A model generated the notes under the pieces. It searched no databases, had not been told where the DNA came from, and was given only the letters and a program-made list of their open reading frames with translations. A program made the translations under genes and the position numbers. A DNA stretch of 64,000 nucleotides from Clonostachys chloroleuca (Eukaryota; Ascomycota; Sordariomycetes; Hypocreales; Bionectriaceae). The DNA is taken from assembly GCA_037952775.1 (NCBI GenBank), contig JBANAY010000003.1, positions 11,656,001 to 11,720,000 on the forward strand. Direction: 5' to 3'. This document shows positions 1-10,729 of the stretch, one piece after another. Numbering within the stretch: position 1 is the stretch's first letter; each line of letters begins with the position of its first letter.

Positions 1-1
1 G

Positions 2-1027
2 ACCCCAGATAGCAGAAGGGAAAGGCCACGTAAAAGGGAGAAGCACAGAGAGGAGAAGCCTGTCAAGAAATCCTCTGCGTCGCGTGAGTCGCGAGATCAC
101 CATGAGCACGACAAGCCGGTAAGACGCCAGCGGCGAAGAACCAACGAAGAGGATGACTACCGCCACCACGGTCATGATGAGGACGCCATACCACAAAGAT
201 TTATGGGCATGACACTTCATGAAGAACCATCTGATATGGAAGACGACGATGACGAGGCTGTGGGGCCAGGGATGGAAGTTGGACTCGGCATCTCTCCTAC
301 TAGCCGGCACAGGAAAGAGCAGCACAAGAAGCGCAGCAAAGGGAAATACAGGAGTCAACAGTCGACTACCATGCAGCCGCCGCCACCGCCTGCTCCAGAG
401 CCGCCAAGGAGAAAGTCGGTTGATGTGTTTGATCAAGAGCCCGCAACGTTCCAGCGAGCGGACACATTCCCATCTCCCCAATCAAAGTCATATGAATCAA
501 AGTCATACGAAAGAGGGCCCTATGTCACAGAGGTGCCTAGGGCCCGAGGCTCCAGAGGGGGCTCTATGGAGAGACGCCTTGCGGATCGGTTCTCTGAGAA
601 CCGGCAAGGCATGCCTCCCCGACCAGATATCCCGCTCGCACCGACCGTGCCCATGTCTCCGATGATGCCTGGGGCACCTCCTCACTCACAGATGCCAGGG
701 GCACCGTTCGGTGCCCCTCACATGGGGATGCCGATGAGAGGTCCTGGTAATATGCCGCCGCCCATGATGATGCCTCACATGGCACCTCAAGCACCATACA
801 GCACTGCTGCTTATGGCCACTCATACGGAGCCGTTCCAGCGTCGTCAAGAGAGCACATGCATACATACGAACCGGAGCACAGGCACCGGCACGAGTACGA
901 TGATGTCCCCAGATCATCATCCCAGATGGCAGGGCTCGACGGAACCGGGGCCGGAATGGACCGTGTTGATGAGTGGCGGCGCTTCGTTGAGACAGGAGGA
1001 GGGCAGGATGAGCTTCGCACATGCTGA
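2..1027 (+). CDS. C-terminal part of a low-complexity hypothetical protein (5' end outside the window)
   Basis: The frame is open from base 2 to a TGA at 1025-1027, giving 341 residues with no start needed inside the window. The first 70 residues are rich in Arg, Lys, His and Glu and resemble a charged RS/RE-like tail. They are followed by an acidic patch (EDDDDE), a basic stretch (RKEQHKKRSKGKYR), a proline run (PPPPPAPEPP) and a Met/Pro/Gly-rich segment around residues 215-260. No enzymatic domain is visible. The tandem residues SKSYESKSYE suggest a small internal duplication. Such composition is typical of disordered tails of nuclear or RNA-associated fungal proteins, but that is only an inference. 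I do not recognise the protein. Confidence 0.7.
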   Translation, partial: TPDSRRERPRKREKHREEKPVKKSSASRESRDHHEHDKPVRRQRRRTNEEDDYRHHGHDEDAIPQRFMGMTLHEEPSDMEDDDDEAVGPGMEVGLGISPTSRHRKEQHKKRSKGKYRSQQSTTMQPPPPPAPEPPRRKSVDVFDQEPATFQRADTFPSPQSKSYESKSYERGPYVTEVPRARGSRGGSMERRLADRFSENRQGMPPRPDIPLAPTVPMSPMMPGAPPHSQMPGAPFGAPHMGMPMRGPGNMPPPMMMPHMAPQAPYSTAAYGHSYGAVPASSREHMHTYEPEHRHRHEYDDVPRSSSQMAGLDGTGAGMDRVDEWRRFVETGGGQDELRTC

Positions 1028-2521
1028 TCCAAACCTCTTCTCAATATTTATTTTTACTGATGACTCGGATGACCTGGCTTTTTCATTTATTCACATGTTT
1101 GGTTTGGCTTTTTCTTTACTTATTCGGATCCATTTCCCTCCTGATACGAGAAGGAGTAGCCAGAATGATAGTTCCACCCACATGTAGGTCATCAACAACT
1201 ACCGTACTGATTGATTGATTGATTGCATCTACAGACCTCCTGTCTCGACAGACGCTGCATTTTTAGAATATATACAAATAGACGCATAAGTAGTACTAGG
1301 AATACTATCCATATTTTACCGCATTCTAGCAAGATGAGCGACTGCCATGGTCCACGCCTCATGCATCAGGCCGCTTTGGTTCAGGATGTGCCGTCTGCAT
1401 AGGCACCTGACTGCGCAGACCGGCCTGCTTTCCACAAGCCATAAGCCGCCCCAGGCTGACGGGCGCCAGTCCTCCCGATGCTGGAGGCGAATGAGGGCAC
1501 GAGAAGAGCTGCGGCCCGCGCATGCTTCGGAATCCTCGCTGGGCTCCTTCGCCGAGGCCTCCTTCTCGGTCCATGAGGGCACTGCACTGCCATGATTTCA
1601 ACTCAGTGTCTTTAGCGGGGTCGGACTCGCGGGAGGCGCCCAAACCCCGCTAGCCCCACCCCTATGACGGAAGGGATATTCATCTAGGCCGATGTGTCTG
1701 CACGAGAACAAGCAAATCTACTATCTGGGAAGCCCCTGCCAGCACATCGACTCGGACATGGGAACTGGCGGGAGGGATCAATGCGAGACGGATGCTCTGT
1801 GTGTTGGCCATTCACTCTGCCAAAGTCCATCGATCTGCGTAGGTCGGTGAGGGAGGCCCGCTTGTCACTTGACTGCGCTCAGGCAAAGCCGGCTCTTGAT
1901 CTGGGTGGGTAATTAGGTGCGTACATGATAGGTAGGTAGGTAAAGTAGTTTCGGAAGCGGCTGTGGCGGTGCAGAACAGCAACCAGTACGTTCAACGTGC
2001 AATCTAACCTATTGGATGGATTTCAACGTGCACCTACTACTACGTAAGTCGGGAGTAGAATGTGAGCACCAACGGGGGCCGACCAGGGCCCGGCAATCTT
2101 AAAATGCCCGGGCAGGTCCCCTTTTTTTCTATATTATCCAGATAGATAACGAAGGAGAACAAGTAGGATCAGCGTCGAGAATACGTCTATGTAACTGTGT
2201 ACTTGCTCATGCAGGCGTGCCCATCGATTGCTTCATTCCGTGAATCCCGGGTCTGACATGTGCGTAGCGATCATGTTGTCAGAAAGCCAGTAGCCCCCCC
2301 CCCCAACAACATTTTGGCCTTTTTTTCCTGGACACCCTAAAACGGGGTCACGTCACACGAGCTCGCCTCACTACTCCACGACAAACCCGAAACCGAGGAG
2401 CCCGTTCTTCGTCCTGCCCTCCCGTTTCCTGCGTGAACGGGAGGCATTCGCATCCCTTCCTCGAATTTCCTCGAACTTCGAATTGCCCAACTCTCCTCCG
2501 CGCAAGAAACTGGGAGAAAAG
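1028..2521. other. Intergenic region with short simple repeats
   Basis: No gene is supported here. It holds a TTGA tetranucleotide run near 1208-1224, a TAGG run near 1929-1941, an 11-bp direct repeat (ttcaacgtgca at 1991-2001 and 2022-2032) and a C11 tract at 2294-2304. Open frames between 1316 and 1643 overlap on both strands and look like chance. The region should contain the 3' UTR of the left gene and the promoter of the esterase gene. Confidence 0.6.
2294..2304. repeat. Poly-C tract (C11)
   Basis: An uninterrupted run of eleven C lies about 220 bp upstream of the esterase start codon. Its length should be treated with caution, because shorter G/C runs in nearby genes appear one base too short. 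Confidence 0.8.
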
Positions 2522-5500
2522 ATGCTGCTCGTCTACCAGACCGGGAGCGTCAAGGTCGGCGAGGTGGTGCGGTACACCGTCACCTACACTCCGTCGCGGG
2601 ACCGCATCCTGCCCTCGCCCGAGAAGCTCTACGTGCGCATCCGCAACACGTGCGCCATCGCCCTGCGCGCCGCCTTCGTCCACGGGCCCTACACCTTGTC
2701 GGTCGCGGCGTACCCGTCCAACTTCAACCCGAACGAGCGCTTCGCCAACCCGCGGCGGTACGGCGTCCCCGAGTTCGAGCCCATGCTCAAGGCCGGCGGG
2801 TCGTGGGAGGGCGAGCTGACGGTGCCCGACGATGTGAGGCAGAGCGCGGGGACGGGCGCGCACGGCGGGTTCGGCAAGGGACCGGGCCACGAGGGGGAGT
2901 GCGCTAGCTGGGTGATCGAGGTGTCGTCGCAGATACTGTTCTCGACGTCGGCAGCGGTCGCGTACGAGGTCATTGTCGCGAGGGACAGGAAGTCGCTCGA
3001 CCTGGGCGGGGTGTCGCTGCCTGTCGTGTCGGGGCAGAGCAAGGTCCCGCAGCCGGGAAAGCTAGAGGATTACCAGCAGCACGGGACGACGGCTGCGCAG
3101 AAGAATCATCAGGAGGATCACCACTCGAGGGGAGTCTTCTCCCGCGCGGTGCAGCTCAAGGTGGAGGATACGGAGGCTTTGTGGAATACGCCGCGTGCGC
3201 CTGTGTGGAAGGATAAAAAGAAGAAGAAGGAGGCGGAGGCGGCGCCCGGTGAGCCTGCGGGGGGAGCGAGGACCACACGGCCGAGTCCAAATCAGCCGAA
3301 TCGAAATCACAGGAGGGGTCTGCTCCCCGCGTACGGCAGAAGAGAGTACATTTGGTTATCCTCACGCATGGGCTACATAGTAATCTGGGGGCTGATATGC
3401 TGTTTTTAAAAGAGAGCATTGATGCTGCCGTGAAGCAGGCCAAGATCGATGCGAAGAAGAGGAGAGCCAAGGAACGAGCGGAGCGGCAAGCTAGTGAGGC
3501 GAAATCAGAGTCTGGTGTGTCTCAGCCAGATTCAGCAAATGGCGATGGTACTTCCGAGAAGGCGGACCAGGTTAATGTTGATGATGATTTCTCTGACGAT
3601 GAAGACGAGGACGAGGAGGTCATCGTGAGGGGATACTCTGGCAACGCCACGAAGACAGAGCGCGGTATCAAGTACCTCGGTAAGAAGCTGGCACGGTATG
3701 TGCTCTCAAACACATATCCGGATCAGCCTTACCTCCCCCTAGGGAAGGGTGTGCCAGCGCCGTATACGACACAGGATCCTAAGAACCCCAAGGATCCCAA
3801 GGATGCAAAAGCTGAGGGCGAGGTTCCAGAAGATAAGAAACAACATGGCACAGGTCACCCAGGCAGTTGGCATGGACATCATCCCCAAATACGCCCTCGA
3901 TCATTCAAGATCACCAGCATCAGCTTTATTGCCCACTCACTCGGCGGCTTGGTACAGACATACGCGGTCGCCTATATTCAAAAACACTCGCCCGAATTCT
4001 TCAACCTTATTAAACCTATCAACTTCATTGCTCTTGCTACCCCCTTTTTAGGCCTTAGCAATGAAAACCCGATGTATGTCAAGTTCGCTCTGGACTTTGG
4101 ACTTGTCGGACGGACTGGAAAGGATCTGGGGCTCGCCTGGAGAGCCCCGACGCTTGCCAGGAGCGGCTGGGGGGCTATCGTTGGCAACCTTGGCGAGACG
4201 GCGCACAAGAAGGTCTATGGAGAGTCCCAGCCAGAGTCGAAACCTCTATTACGGATTCTTCCAACTGGGCCTGCACATACCGCATTGAAGAAATTCCGAA
4301 ATCGGACCGTGTATTCGAACGTTGTCAATGACGGAATCGTGCCGCTTCGCACGAGCTGTCTGCTCTTTTTGGACTGGTATGGCCTTGGCCGGGTTGAAAA
4401 GGCTCGCAGAGATGCCGGCCTGGTCGAGACTGTCGTTGGGTTCGGTTGGGCAGAACTCACCGGGACCAGCATGGCCAACTCTCGCCAGAGACAGCTATTG
4501 TACGATGAGCCGGCGTCTGTCGCTGATGGAACAGAATCACCCAAAGAGACTGGGGAGGATATGCGCCAGGTGCCTCAGCCTTCCGAGGACGCCGTTCAAG
4601 AGGACGAGAGAGCCAGTATTAGTTCGGTGCGGACACCATATTCTGAAGTTGTCAAGTCGGAGAATGGGGAAGGTGTTGGCGGTCCCTTCTCATCCTTCTT
4701 CAATCTATTCAAGAACAATGATCCACCCAAAGAGGAGCCTATATCAGAAAAGCAAAAGAGGATATACAGCATGAGCCAGACGCTCCAAATCACCGACGAT
4801 TCTTCTTCCGCAGTGGCTTCAAGCGATACAGAAGCCCCCCACGCCCTATGATGGTTACTACGGGACATGAGCTAGAAGAGGATGAAGGTGGTATGAAAGC
4901 CCCCCTCGAACCACCGTCTTCGAATCTGCAGGTGACCTGCTCAACCCCAAAATCCCGGACATGGATTACATCCTCGACCCTGCAAAACGCCCTAGAACCA
5001 TCTTCCATGACCGAGTCTATCATCCAACCGACATTCCAGCACCTCCTATCAAGGCAGGTACGTCTCCTTCAGTACGCAGGAGACTATCACGGGTAAGCAC
5101 ATGGGGTTCGTCCCAGAAACCACCAACCGTCAGCTCACAGTCGTCATCCTCATCAAAGCAGGAGCCATTACAGCAACCTTTGGAAGACAGCGAAAACAGC
5201 GCCGATACTGCAAAGAGACGGGATTCTGAATCATCGACTATGCGTGTGGAGGAAAAGATTGCACGTGCCTACCACTACGATCTCTCATGGCGCAAAGTCC
5301 TCGTGAAGCTGGAGCCAGACGCCCACAACAATATCTTCGTCCGCCGCATGTTTGCCAACGCGTACGGCTGGCCGGTGGTCAAGCACATCGTCGATGCTCA
5401 CTTCAGCGACTCGGCCTTGGCTCGCATGCGGACGGAGGATGACTTCTTGGGCGAGCTCTCTAAGGACGTGAACCAGCCCCCCGACGAGCATGGCGGCGAG

Positions 5501-5899
5501 ACCATCTCTACTCCCCGCCTCACCGCGAACTTGGACAACCCGCAGTCACCAGGTACAGAGACTGACGCGCAGGAAGCGCTGGACAAGGTATCCAACCTTC
5601 CCGAGTCGTACCAAGAACAACCTAGACGGTTTCAGTTCTTAAGGGCCGACTCGGTGACGTGGAGCGATCGGGACTGGGTAGATAGCGAGAACGAGAGCGA
5701 CCTCGATTCTACGGCGGAGAGCAAGGCTAAGGCCAAAGCCAAGAAGAAGGAGGAGCAGCAGCAGCAGAAGGAGGAGGGTGGGAGCTCGGCGTCGACGGAC
5801 TGGAACTGGAAGGAGAAGATTGTCGGGAAGGGAAAGAAGAAGAAGGGCGTCTCACTCTCGTCAGAGGGGAGCAAGGCCAGCACCATAGATAAGCGATAG
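2522..5899 (+). CDS. DUF676/ROG1-like putative serine esterase (lipase), frame broken three times
   Basis: The protein begins MLLVYQTGSVKVGE at the ATG at 2522 and ends at 5897-5899. An N-terminal all-beta domain (about residues 1-190) precedes an alpha/beta hydrolase of the DUF676 family: the LTHGLHSNLG strand and turn (about residue 280), the nucleophile motif AHSLGG (about residue 473) and the acidic VNDGIVPL motif (near 4330). A conserved C-terminal block (RPRTIFHDRVYHP, SWRKVLVKLEPDAHNN, ANAYGWPVVKH) follows. Yeast ROG1 relatives hydrolyse monoacylglycerol or phospholipids; the substrate here is unknown. The frame shifts at 3259-3264 (G6), 4835-4840 (C6) and 4900-4905 (C6). One extra base in each run gives one continuous frame of about 1126 residues through conserved sequence. 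A GTGAGC at 3249 could mimic a 47-bp intron, but no branch site is visible. I read this as one gene with homopolymer errors. Confidence 0.88.
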
Positions 5900-6156
5900 A
5901 TCACACATTTGGTTGGGGCGTAAACGGATTAGGGTTCGGAATTTTCTAGCTGGCCTGTTGCTTTTAATACTGCTATTACCAATTCATCATTATTTTCTGT
6001 TCCTCGATCGATCCCTAAGGGTGTCTAAACACCCTCTTCAATTCCATATTGGTTCGATCATGTGCCTTGCTCTCAACTTTTTCTGCTTTGCTCGAAATTC
6101 AAACTACTACTGCTGCCAGTACCACCAACGCTTCATCCTTTTTCTTTGGTCGATCT

Positions 6157-6965
6157 CTAGGAGCTTTTGGCTCCCTTTTTCATCTCTTGGATCAAGAGCT
6201 CTACCTTGTTGCCAAGATTCATAAGCCTTATCATATTCGAATTCTCCTGTTGTTTGATCATTGCGAGCGAATTCCGAATCTCTTTCTCGAAGTTGGTTGT
6301 TGACTGCAATCCCATTTCGTCTATAGCATCGTTAATCCATTTTTTCATGTTCGTTTCCGTCGGGCCAATGCGTTTTGTTGCAGCAACATCTTGTAGTTTG
6401 TTCTTCGTATCTTCAGTTGTCGAATGGATTTCTTTAAGCAACTTGTCCATGCCCTCGATGCTCTCTCTGACGGTTTCGAGCTCCCTCTCTGCGGGCTGGC
6501 TTGTGGGATATTTCGAAGGTGGGTAGGATTCCGTGGAATAATCCCATCCTGGATATTCCGCTTCGGCTGCTGATAGGAGAAAGTTGCACCTCTTCATCTT
6601 ATCAAGTGGGTATAGTGTTTTGAGCATCATGATTCTGATGAAGTCAGGGTCCTCGCGAAACTCCCTTGCCAATTTATGTTTGTAAATATCCTGTGAGGAG
6701 TAGTCGCTGAGTTTGAGCGAGCCCATCAACTCCATGCATTTCTTCTGAATATCCACACTCCACTTTGGGATTCGATGGCGGTGTCCATGATAGCCACGAA
6801 CTTGGTGCAGAACATGTGGTGGGCCATATCCTTAGCCTTTACGTCCCAAGTGATAGAAGCATGGAGATGCTTCGGTGGCGCGACGGCCAGTGTGCCATCC
6901 TCATCTTCGAGTTCTTGTGCCTTTCTCTTTCTTGGAGGAGAAGTAGTATGCGATGATGATTCCAT
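6157..6965 (-). CDS. Orphan basic/coiled-coil hypothetical protein, one frame break
   Basis: The start ATG is at 6965-6963 and the frame opens MESSSHTTSPPRKRKAQE, with a PPRKRK nuclear-localisation-like patch. The first 72 or so residues run in one frame to about 6745. The rest, VDIQKKCMELMGSLKLSD to the stop at 6157, runs in another. One added base in the short CCC or AAA run just before it joins both into about 269 residues. The C-terminal half is rich in Glu, Lys, Ile and Met with heptad-like spacing and probably forms coiled coil. I recognise no family. The gene sits in DNA that is visibly more AT-rich than its neighbours, which fits a lineage-specific or acquired gene, or a decaying one. 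No function can be assigned. Confidence 0.55.
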
Positions 6966-7687
6966 CTTGAAGGTTTGGGGTGGTGTTGTAACGGAGAGAG
7001 TTGGAAGGGATAAATTGGAATACTGTGCCTGATATATATAGCGCTTCGTTGACAATAACCACCGCAATAATAAGTGTGGAATCCCTCATTTTATTGTGCT
7101 TCGTGTTTGCATTTCGTTTCTTCTCCTGCTAATTGTTTTCATATTTTATCAAAGTACAATATTGGTGGTCCTGGTGTGACAAGTTGGACGTCCTCGAACT
7201 GGCTGAAGACGGATCATATGCCAAATCATGAGCATCAATGCCGTATACAATCTTTGTTAAATCATTGCTGTGCAGAAGTAATAGAGAAACATTTGAGATT
7301 TAGAAATGGGGAAGTTGTTGATAAGTGTGGTTTTAGGGGAGTGTGAGATGTATAGGCGACTTTGTGAGAGAGACAATCCGGTTGAGTTTTGGCTCTAGTT
7401 AAGAAATAAGAATGCTTAGCAATGTCTGTCTGAGATCAGTTACATTACAACTCAGACATAACTTTTGATAGAGGAGGATGTAGTCTCAGGTGTTCCTCAG
7501 ACGATATATCAGGGGCCGCTGGGTGTTGGGAAAAGGATAAAGCAGAATGAACTATTCTTCCCAAGGTCTCCCTTCCTTGAAAGCTTCAGAGCGAGCCATA
7601 CAATCGCTAGGTACCCATGAAATATAAATAGTGATGCGGGTTCTGGTGTATCTTATTGGCATTTGAGAGGAACAAAATAATCATCTG
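6966..7687. other. AT-rich intergenic region
   Basis: This lies between the start of the orphan gene and the stop codon of the CoA-pathway gene; both are on the minus strand. It is AT-rich. The open frames in it are short and have no recognisable content. No repeat or RNA gene is seen. Confidence 0.5.
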
Positions 7688-8454
7688 TCATCCCTCCGTT
7701 CCCTCATTCCTGTTCAATCCTAACCTGTCCTCGATGATCTTGACGATTTCTGTCCACTCCATCATAGCGCCACTTCCCAGATCACCGCATGCCAACTTCT
7801 TGGTCGCCTGCGGTTGCAAGACCTCGATCCAGCCCGTCTCCTCCCCCGTTTCTTCGTTCGTCCTGACTCCCCAATCTTCCTCCAACACTTTTATATGGCG
7901 CTCTGTGACAGGATGACGCCACATCGCGGTGTTCATAGCAGGAGCAACCAGTATACGTTTCCGCCGCCCATCAACCTGACCATCCGTATCCCATGCGCGG
8001 CACACTGAAAGTGCGAGATTATCACTCATCCCATTGACGAGCTTAGCCAGGCTGTTTGCGGACAGGGGCGCAATCACCATTATATCGGCCCAGCGCCGAA
8101 GCTCGATGTGTAGGACTGGACCCCCACGACGCCAGGGTTCTGGCCCCCATTCCGAAGCATCGTCGTAGATGGCATCCACTCCCGGGTAGGAGAGCAGGGA
8201 AGTAAAGTGTGGCTGCTCCTCGGCCTGGCCCCCAGGAAATGCTTGGCATTAGTAGTCAGGATGAGCCTTATCGAGAGTCTATGGGTGTGGGCGGCGAGAG
8301 CCTGGATGATATTGGGAATTTTGATCGCAGCGACGGAGCCTGTGGCCACGAGGAGGAGATGGAGGCGGCCGTCTGTCCCTGACGGGGGGAACTCAGTGGC
8401 GCTACCACTCGACACTTGGACGCTCTCGTTGCGACTGCCTTTTGTTTCTCCCAT
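7688..8454 (-). CDS. Phosphopantothenoylcysteine decarboxylase (coenzyme A synthesis), one frame break
   Basis: A flavoprotein of the HFCD family that decarboxylates 4'-phosphopantothenoylcysteine to 4'-phosphopantetheine, the third step of CoA synthesis. It starts MGETKGSRNE at 8454. Visible motifs in order are LLLVATGSVAAIKIP (flavin fold), LHIELRRWADIMVIAPLSAN with the catalytic His, NGMSDNL, the APAMNTAMW substrate motif (PxMNxxMW) and LACGDLGSGAM, the flap carrying the active-site Cys. The first part (through NAKHFLG) and the second part (from EEQPHFTSLLSYPGVDAIYDD) are in different frames. One more base in the C5 run at 8229-8233 joins them into 255 residues, the usual size. All catalytic residues are present, so it is probably functional and monofunctional rather than a Hal3-like regulator, whose inhibitory extensions are absent. 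Confidence 0.9.
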
Positions 8455-9401
8455 CTTGAAACTGTGATTTTCACCTGAATGGTATTGTTCTGCGATGCTT
8501 CCTGCAAGTTGAAGAGGTAGGTAGTCTTGTAGTCACGTGATTCTTTGAAGCGTGTCTGAATACTAATCTTTTGAGTTTATTACTCTTCCTCACAAAGAAC
8601 AATGAAGGAGAGAAATAAAATTGATTAAACTCACATGGTCCCTTAAGAGGTTATGCTGAACTAACATATTGGGTTTGTCAGCATCATCGGTCCAATGGTT
8701 ATGAAGGTATTCCCACTCATCGCCACTTCAAATCTCGAGCAGAACAGGCTCAGTAGGACATGGCCCGCATATGGAAGAAGCTTGAAAATTCTACTCACTG
8801 TTGCCCTATCTTTCTTTAAAGCCAGCTACACATTTGGTGGCCATTAGTCACTAGTGGTTTTCTTTATCAAATATGTACGGTATACATGCAAGTGGGTGAC
8901 ATACATGATTAGAGAACAGGCAGTGAGCCAACCTCTATTAATACGAAACAAATAGAATATTGATATTGAGATGGTATAGAACACAAAAGGATTGTCACGA
9001 TCAAATAATGGTACGTCCATGAGCTATCCAAAGTTAAGCGAGCTTTTGGGTATGGCACGGTTTATGTCACTTGCTCCAAGGCGGTAGAAGTAAGAATGGT
9101 GGGCTCCAAAAAAGCTGAGATAGGGAAGATAAGTCTCCCGATACATTGCATCTTCCGCTTATCCCTTGAAAACAACTGTGATCACAAGTCAACACCACTT
9201 CTGAAGCTGGTTAACAACATCATACACTTATAACCTACCCAAGGCCAAGTTGTATCCAAACACACGATCTACTCTAAGGAGGGTAGGTATGATACTAAAA
9301 GGAGTCACTGACGAAAGATCGAGTATGAGACAAGCACGACATTTTCATTCATTAGTCGTATCCATGAGAAACAACTGAAAAACAGAATATATAAAAACAA
9401 T
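8455..9401. other. AT-rich intergenic region between the CoA gene and eIF3g
   Basis: No open frame of note is present and the sequence is AT-rich. It should contain the promoter of the decarboxylase (start 8454) and the 3' UTR of eIF3g (stop 9402). The only element I single out is the TCACGTGA palindrome at 8533-8540. Confidence 0.6.
8533..8540. promoter_or_regulatory. TCACGTGA palindrome (E-box/CACGTG type)
   Basis: A perfect 8-bp palindrome with a CACGTG core lies about 80 bp upstream of the decarboxylase start codon. CACGTG is the binding core of fungal bHLH factors such as Cbf1. The same 8-mer occurs upstream of eIF3g at 10722. Functional binding is inferred. Confidence 0.4.
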
Positions 9402-10500
9402 CTACTGAGCCTTCTTGGCAAACTCCACCCTGAGAATGAGATGCTTGAAACCGAACCCGTCCATTTTGTTGCATGCCTTGACAGCGTCGCCCCGGTCTGC
9501 AAAGCTGATGAATGCGAAGCCCTTGGCCATGCCAGTTTCTCTGTCTTTGGCAAGGAATACACGTGTGACGCGTCCGAACCGCTCGAACATATCCCGCAGC
9601 TCGCCCTCCTCTGCCATCTCGGAAACCTGAAAGAAGGATGTTAGCCTGATGGGTATCTTGAAGCCGGTCCAGGATAATACGTACGTTTGTGACACGCAGC
9701 GTCGCGAGGTCGTCCCTCTCCCCGAACTTTGATCCACCCATGCGTTCGCCGGCACCGCCACCTCCGTTACGCAGAGCAGGGGGAACGTAAGATCCCTTCT
9801 TGCCAGCGGCAGCAGCACCAGGGCCCTGGGCGGCGGCTTGCTCGTCACCCATACCTGCCGCGACATCGGCGGCGCCGATCTCGCCGACGGGCGCCATGGT
9901 GTCCTTGTACGGACACCTGGCAGTGAAATGTTCTCCGCTGCAAATACGACACTTGACCTTCTTGTCCTTGAGCTTGTCCTTGAGCTGATCCTGTGCGTCG
10001 CCCTCCTCCTTGGCGTCCTTGCGCCAGTTGAAGCTAGGTCGGAAGATGATGTTCTCGCCAACGGATGTGGTATCAGGAGCTGGGCCAGCGCCGTCCTTGG
10101 CGCTCTGGCCGAACTTGCTCCATGTTTTTCGGTCGGCTACGCGGGGGTTGACGGTCTCCTTGTGGGTGATGTAGCGGATTCGGCGGGTGAGCTTGACCTT
10201 GTTTCCATCCTCGTTGACGCGGAAGGAGATGATGGTCTTGGTACCGTCCTTGTTGGTGATGGTCTGGGGGGAGGGAGGTCGGAGGAGGTCTCCTCGATGT
10301 CATCATCGTCGGCCCAGTCGTGCCTATCAGGAGGTTAGATATGTTTATTGAAGGTATGAGCAATAAATACGGCAGGTCTGGCTCAATGGATACCCAGGCC
10401 AGAAACATGCATCGTGGTTGGTGTGGGCGGCGGGCGAGTGAAGGAGGGGGTTTTTTCCCGGGATTTCTTACTTGGGCTTGTTTGCTACGGCAGCAGCCAT
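9402..10500 (-). CDS. TIF35: Translation initiation factor eIF3 subunit g, one frame break
   Basis: eIF3g is an RNA-binding subunit of the eIF3 complex on the 40S ribosome. Three exons are supported: 10500-10472 (MAAAVANKP), 10323-9685 and 9626-9402, with GT..AG introns of 148 and 58 bp. Domains in order are an acidic N-terminus ([10 protein letters not shown]), the eIF3g N-terminal domain ([21 protein letters not shown]), a CCHC zinc knuckle ([13 protein letters not shown]) and a C-terminal RRM with RNP1 KGFAFISF ending [12 protein letters not shown]. The frame breaks in the G6 run at 10266-10271, between SSDLPPP and [10 protein letters not shown]. One extra base gives 297 residues, the normal length. 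The gene is essential in yeast, so the break is very probably a sequence error. It is divergent from the CSC1 gene. Confidence 0.93.
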
Positions 10501-10721
10501 GTTGAAAATCTGAAAGTTGGAATCCGTCTATATGCCCGATTCTGTCGCGCGATTCAAAAGCTGTATTTCGCCGTGGGTCGCCTTGTCCGTATCGCGGGGA
10601 TTTCGTCTTGAAGCGAATTTATCAGTATTTCGCATTTGAAAATTGTATGTGGGCATAACCACGATGGTGGGGTAAAGCGATATCCAGCCACATCTAAGCG
10701 TGGCTGCTGTGGCGGTTCAAG

Positions 10722-10729
10722 TCACGTGA
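10722..10729. promoter_or_regulatory. TCACGTGA palindrome upstream of eIF3g
   Basis: The same perfect 8-bp palindrome seen near the decarboxylase occurs here, 222 bp upstream of the eIF3g start codon. It is a candidate site for a CACGTG-binding bHLH factor. Confidence 0.4.

Noticed and set aside
3249..3295. Possible 47-bp intron (GTGAGC..CAG) in the esterase gene
   Set aside because: It would restore the frame, but it has no branch-site motif and is very short. The same gene has two further breaks at C6 runs that no intron explains, so a missing G in the G6 run is simpler.
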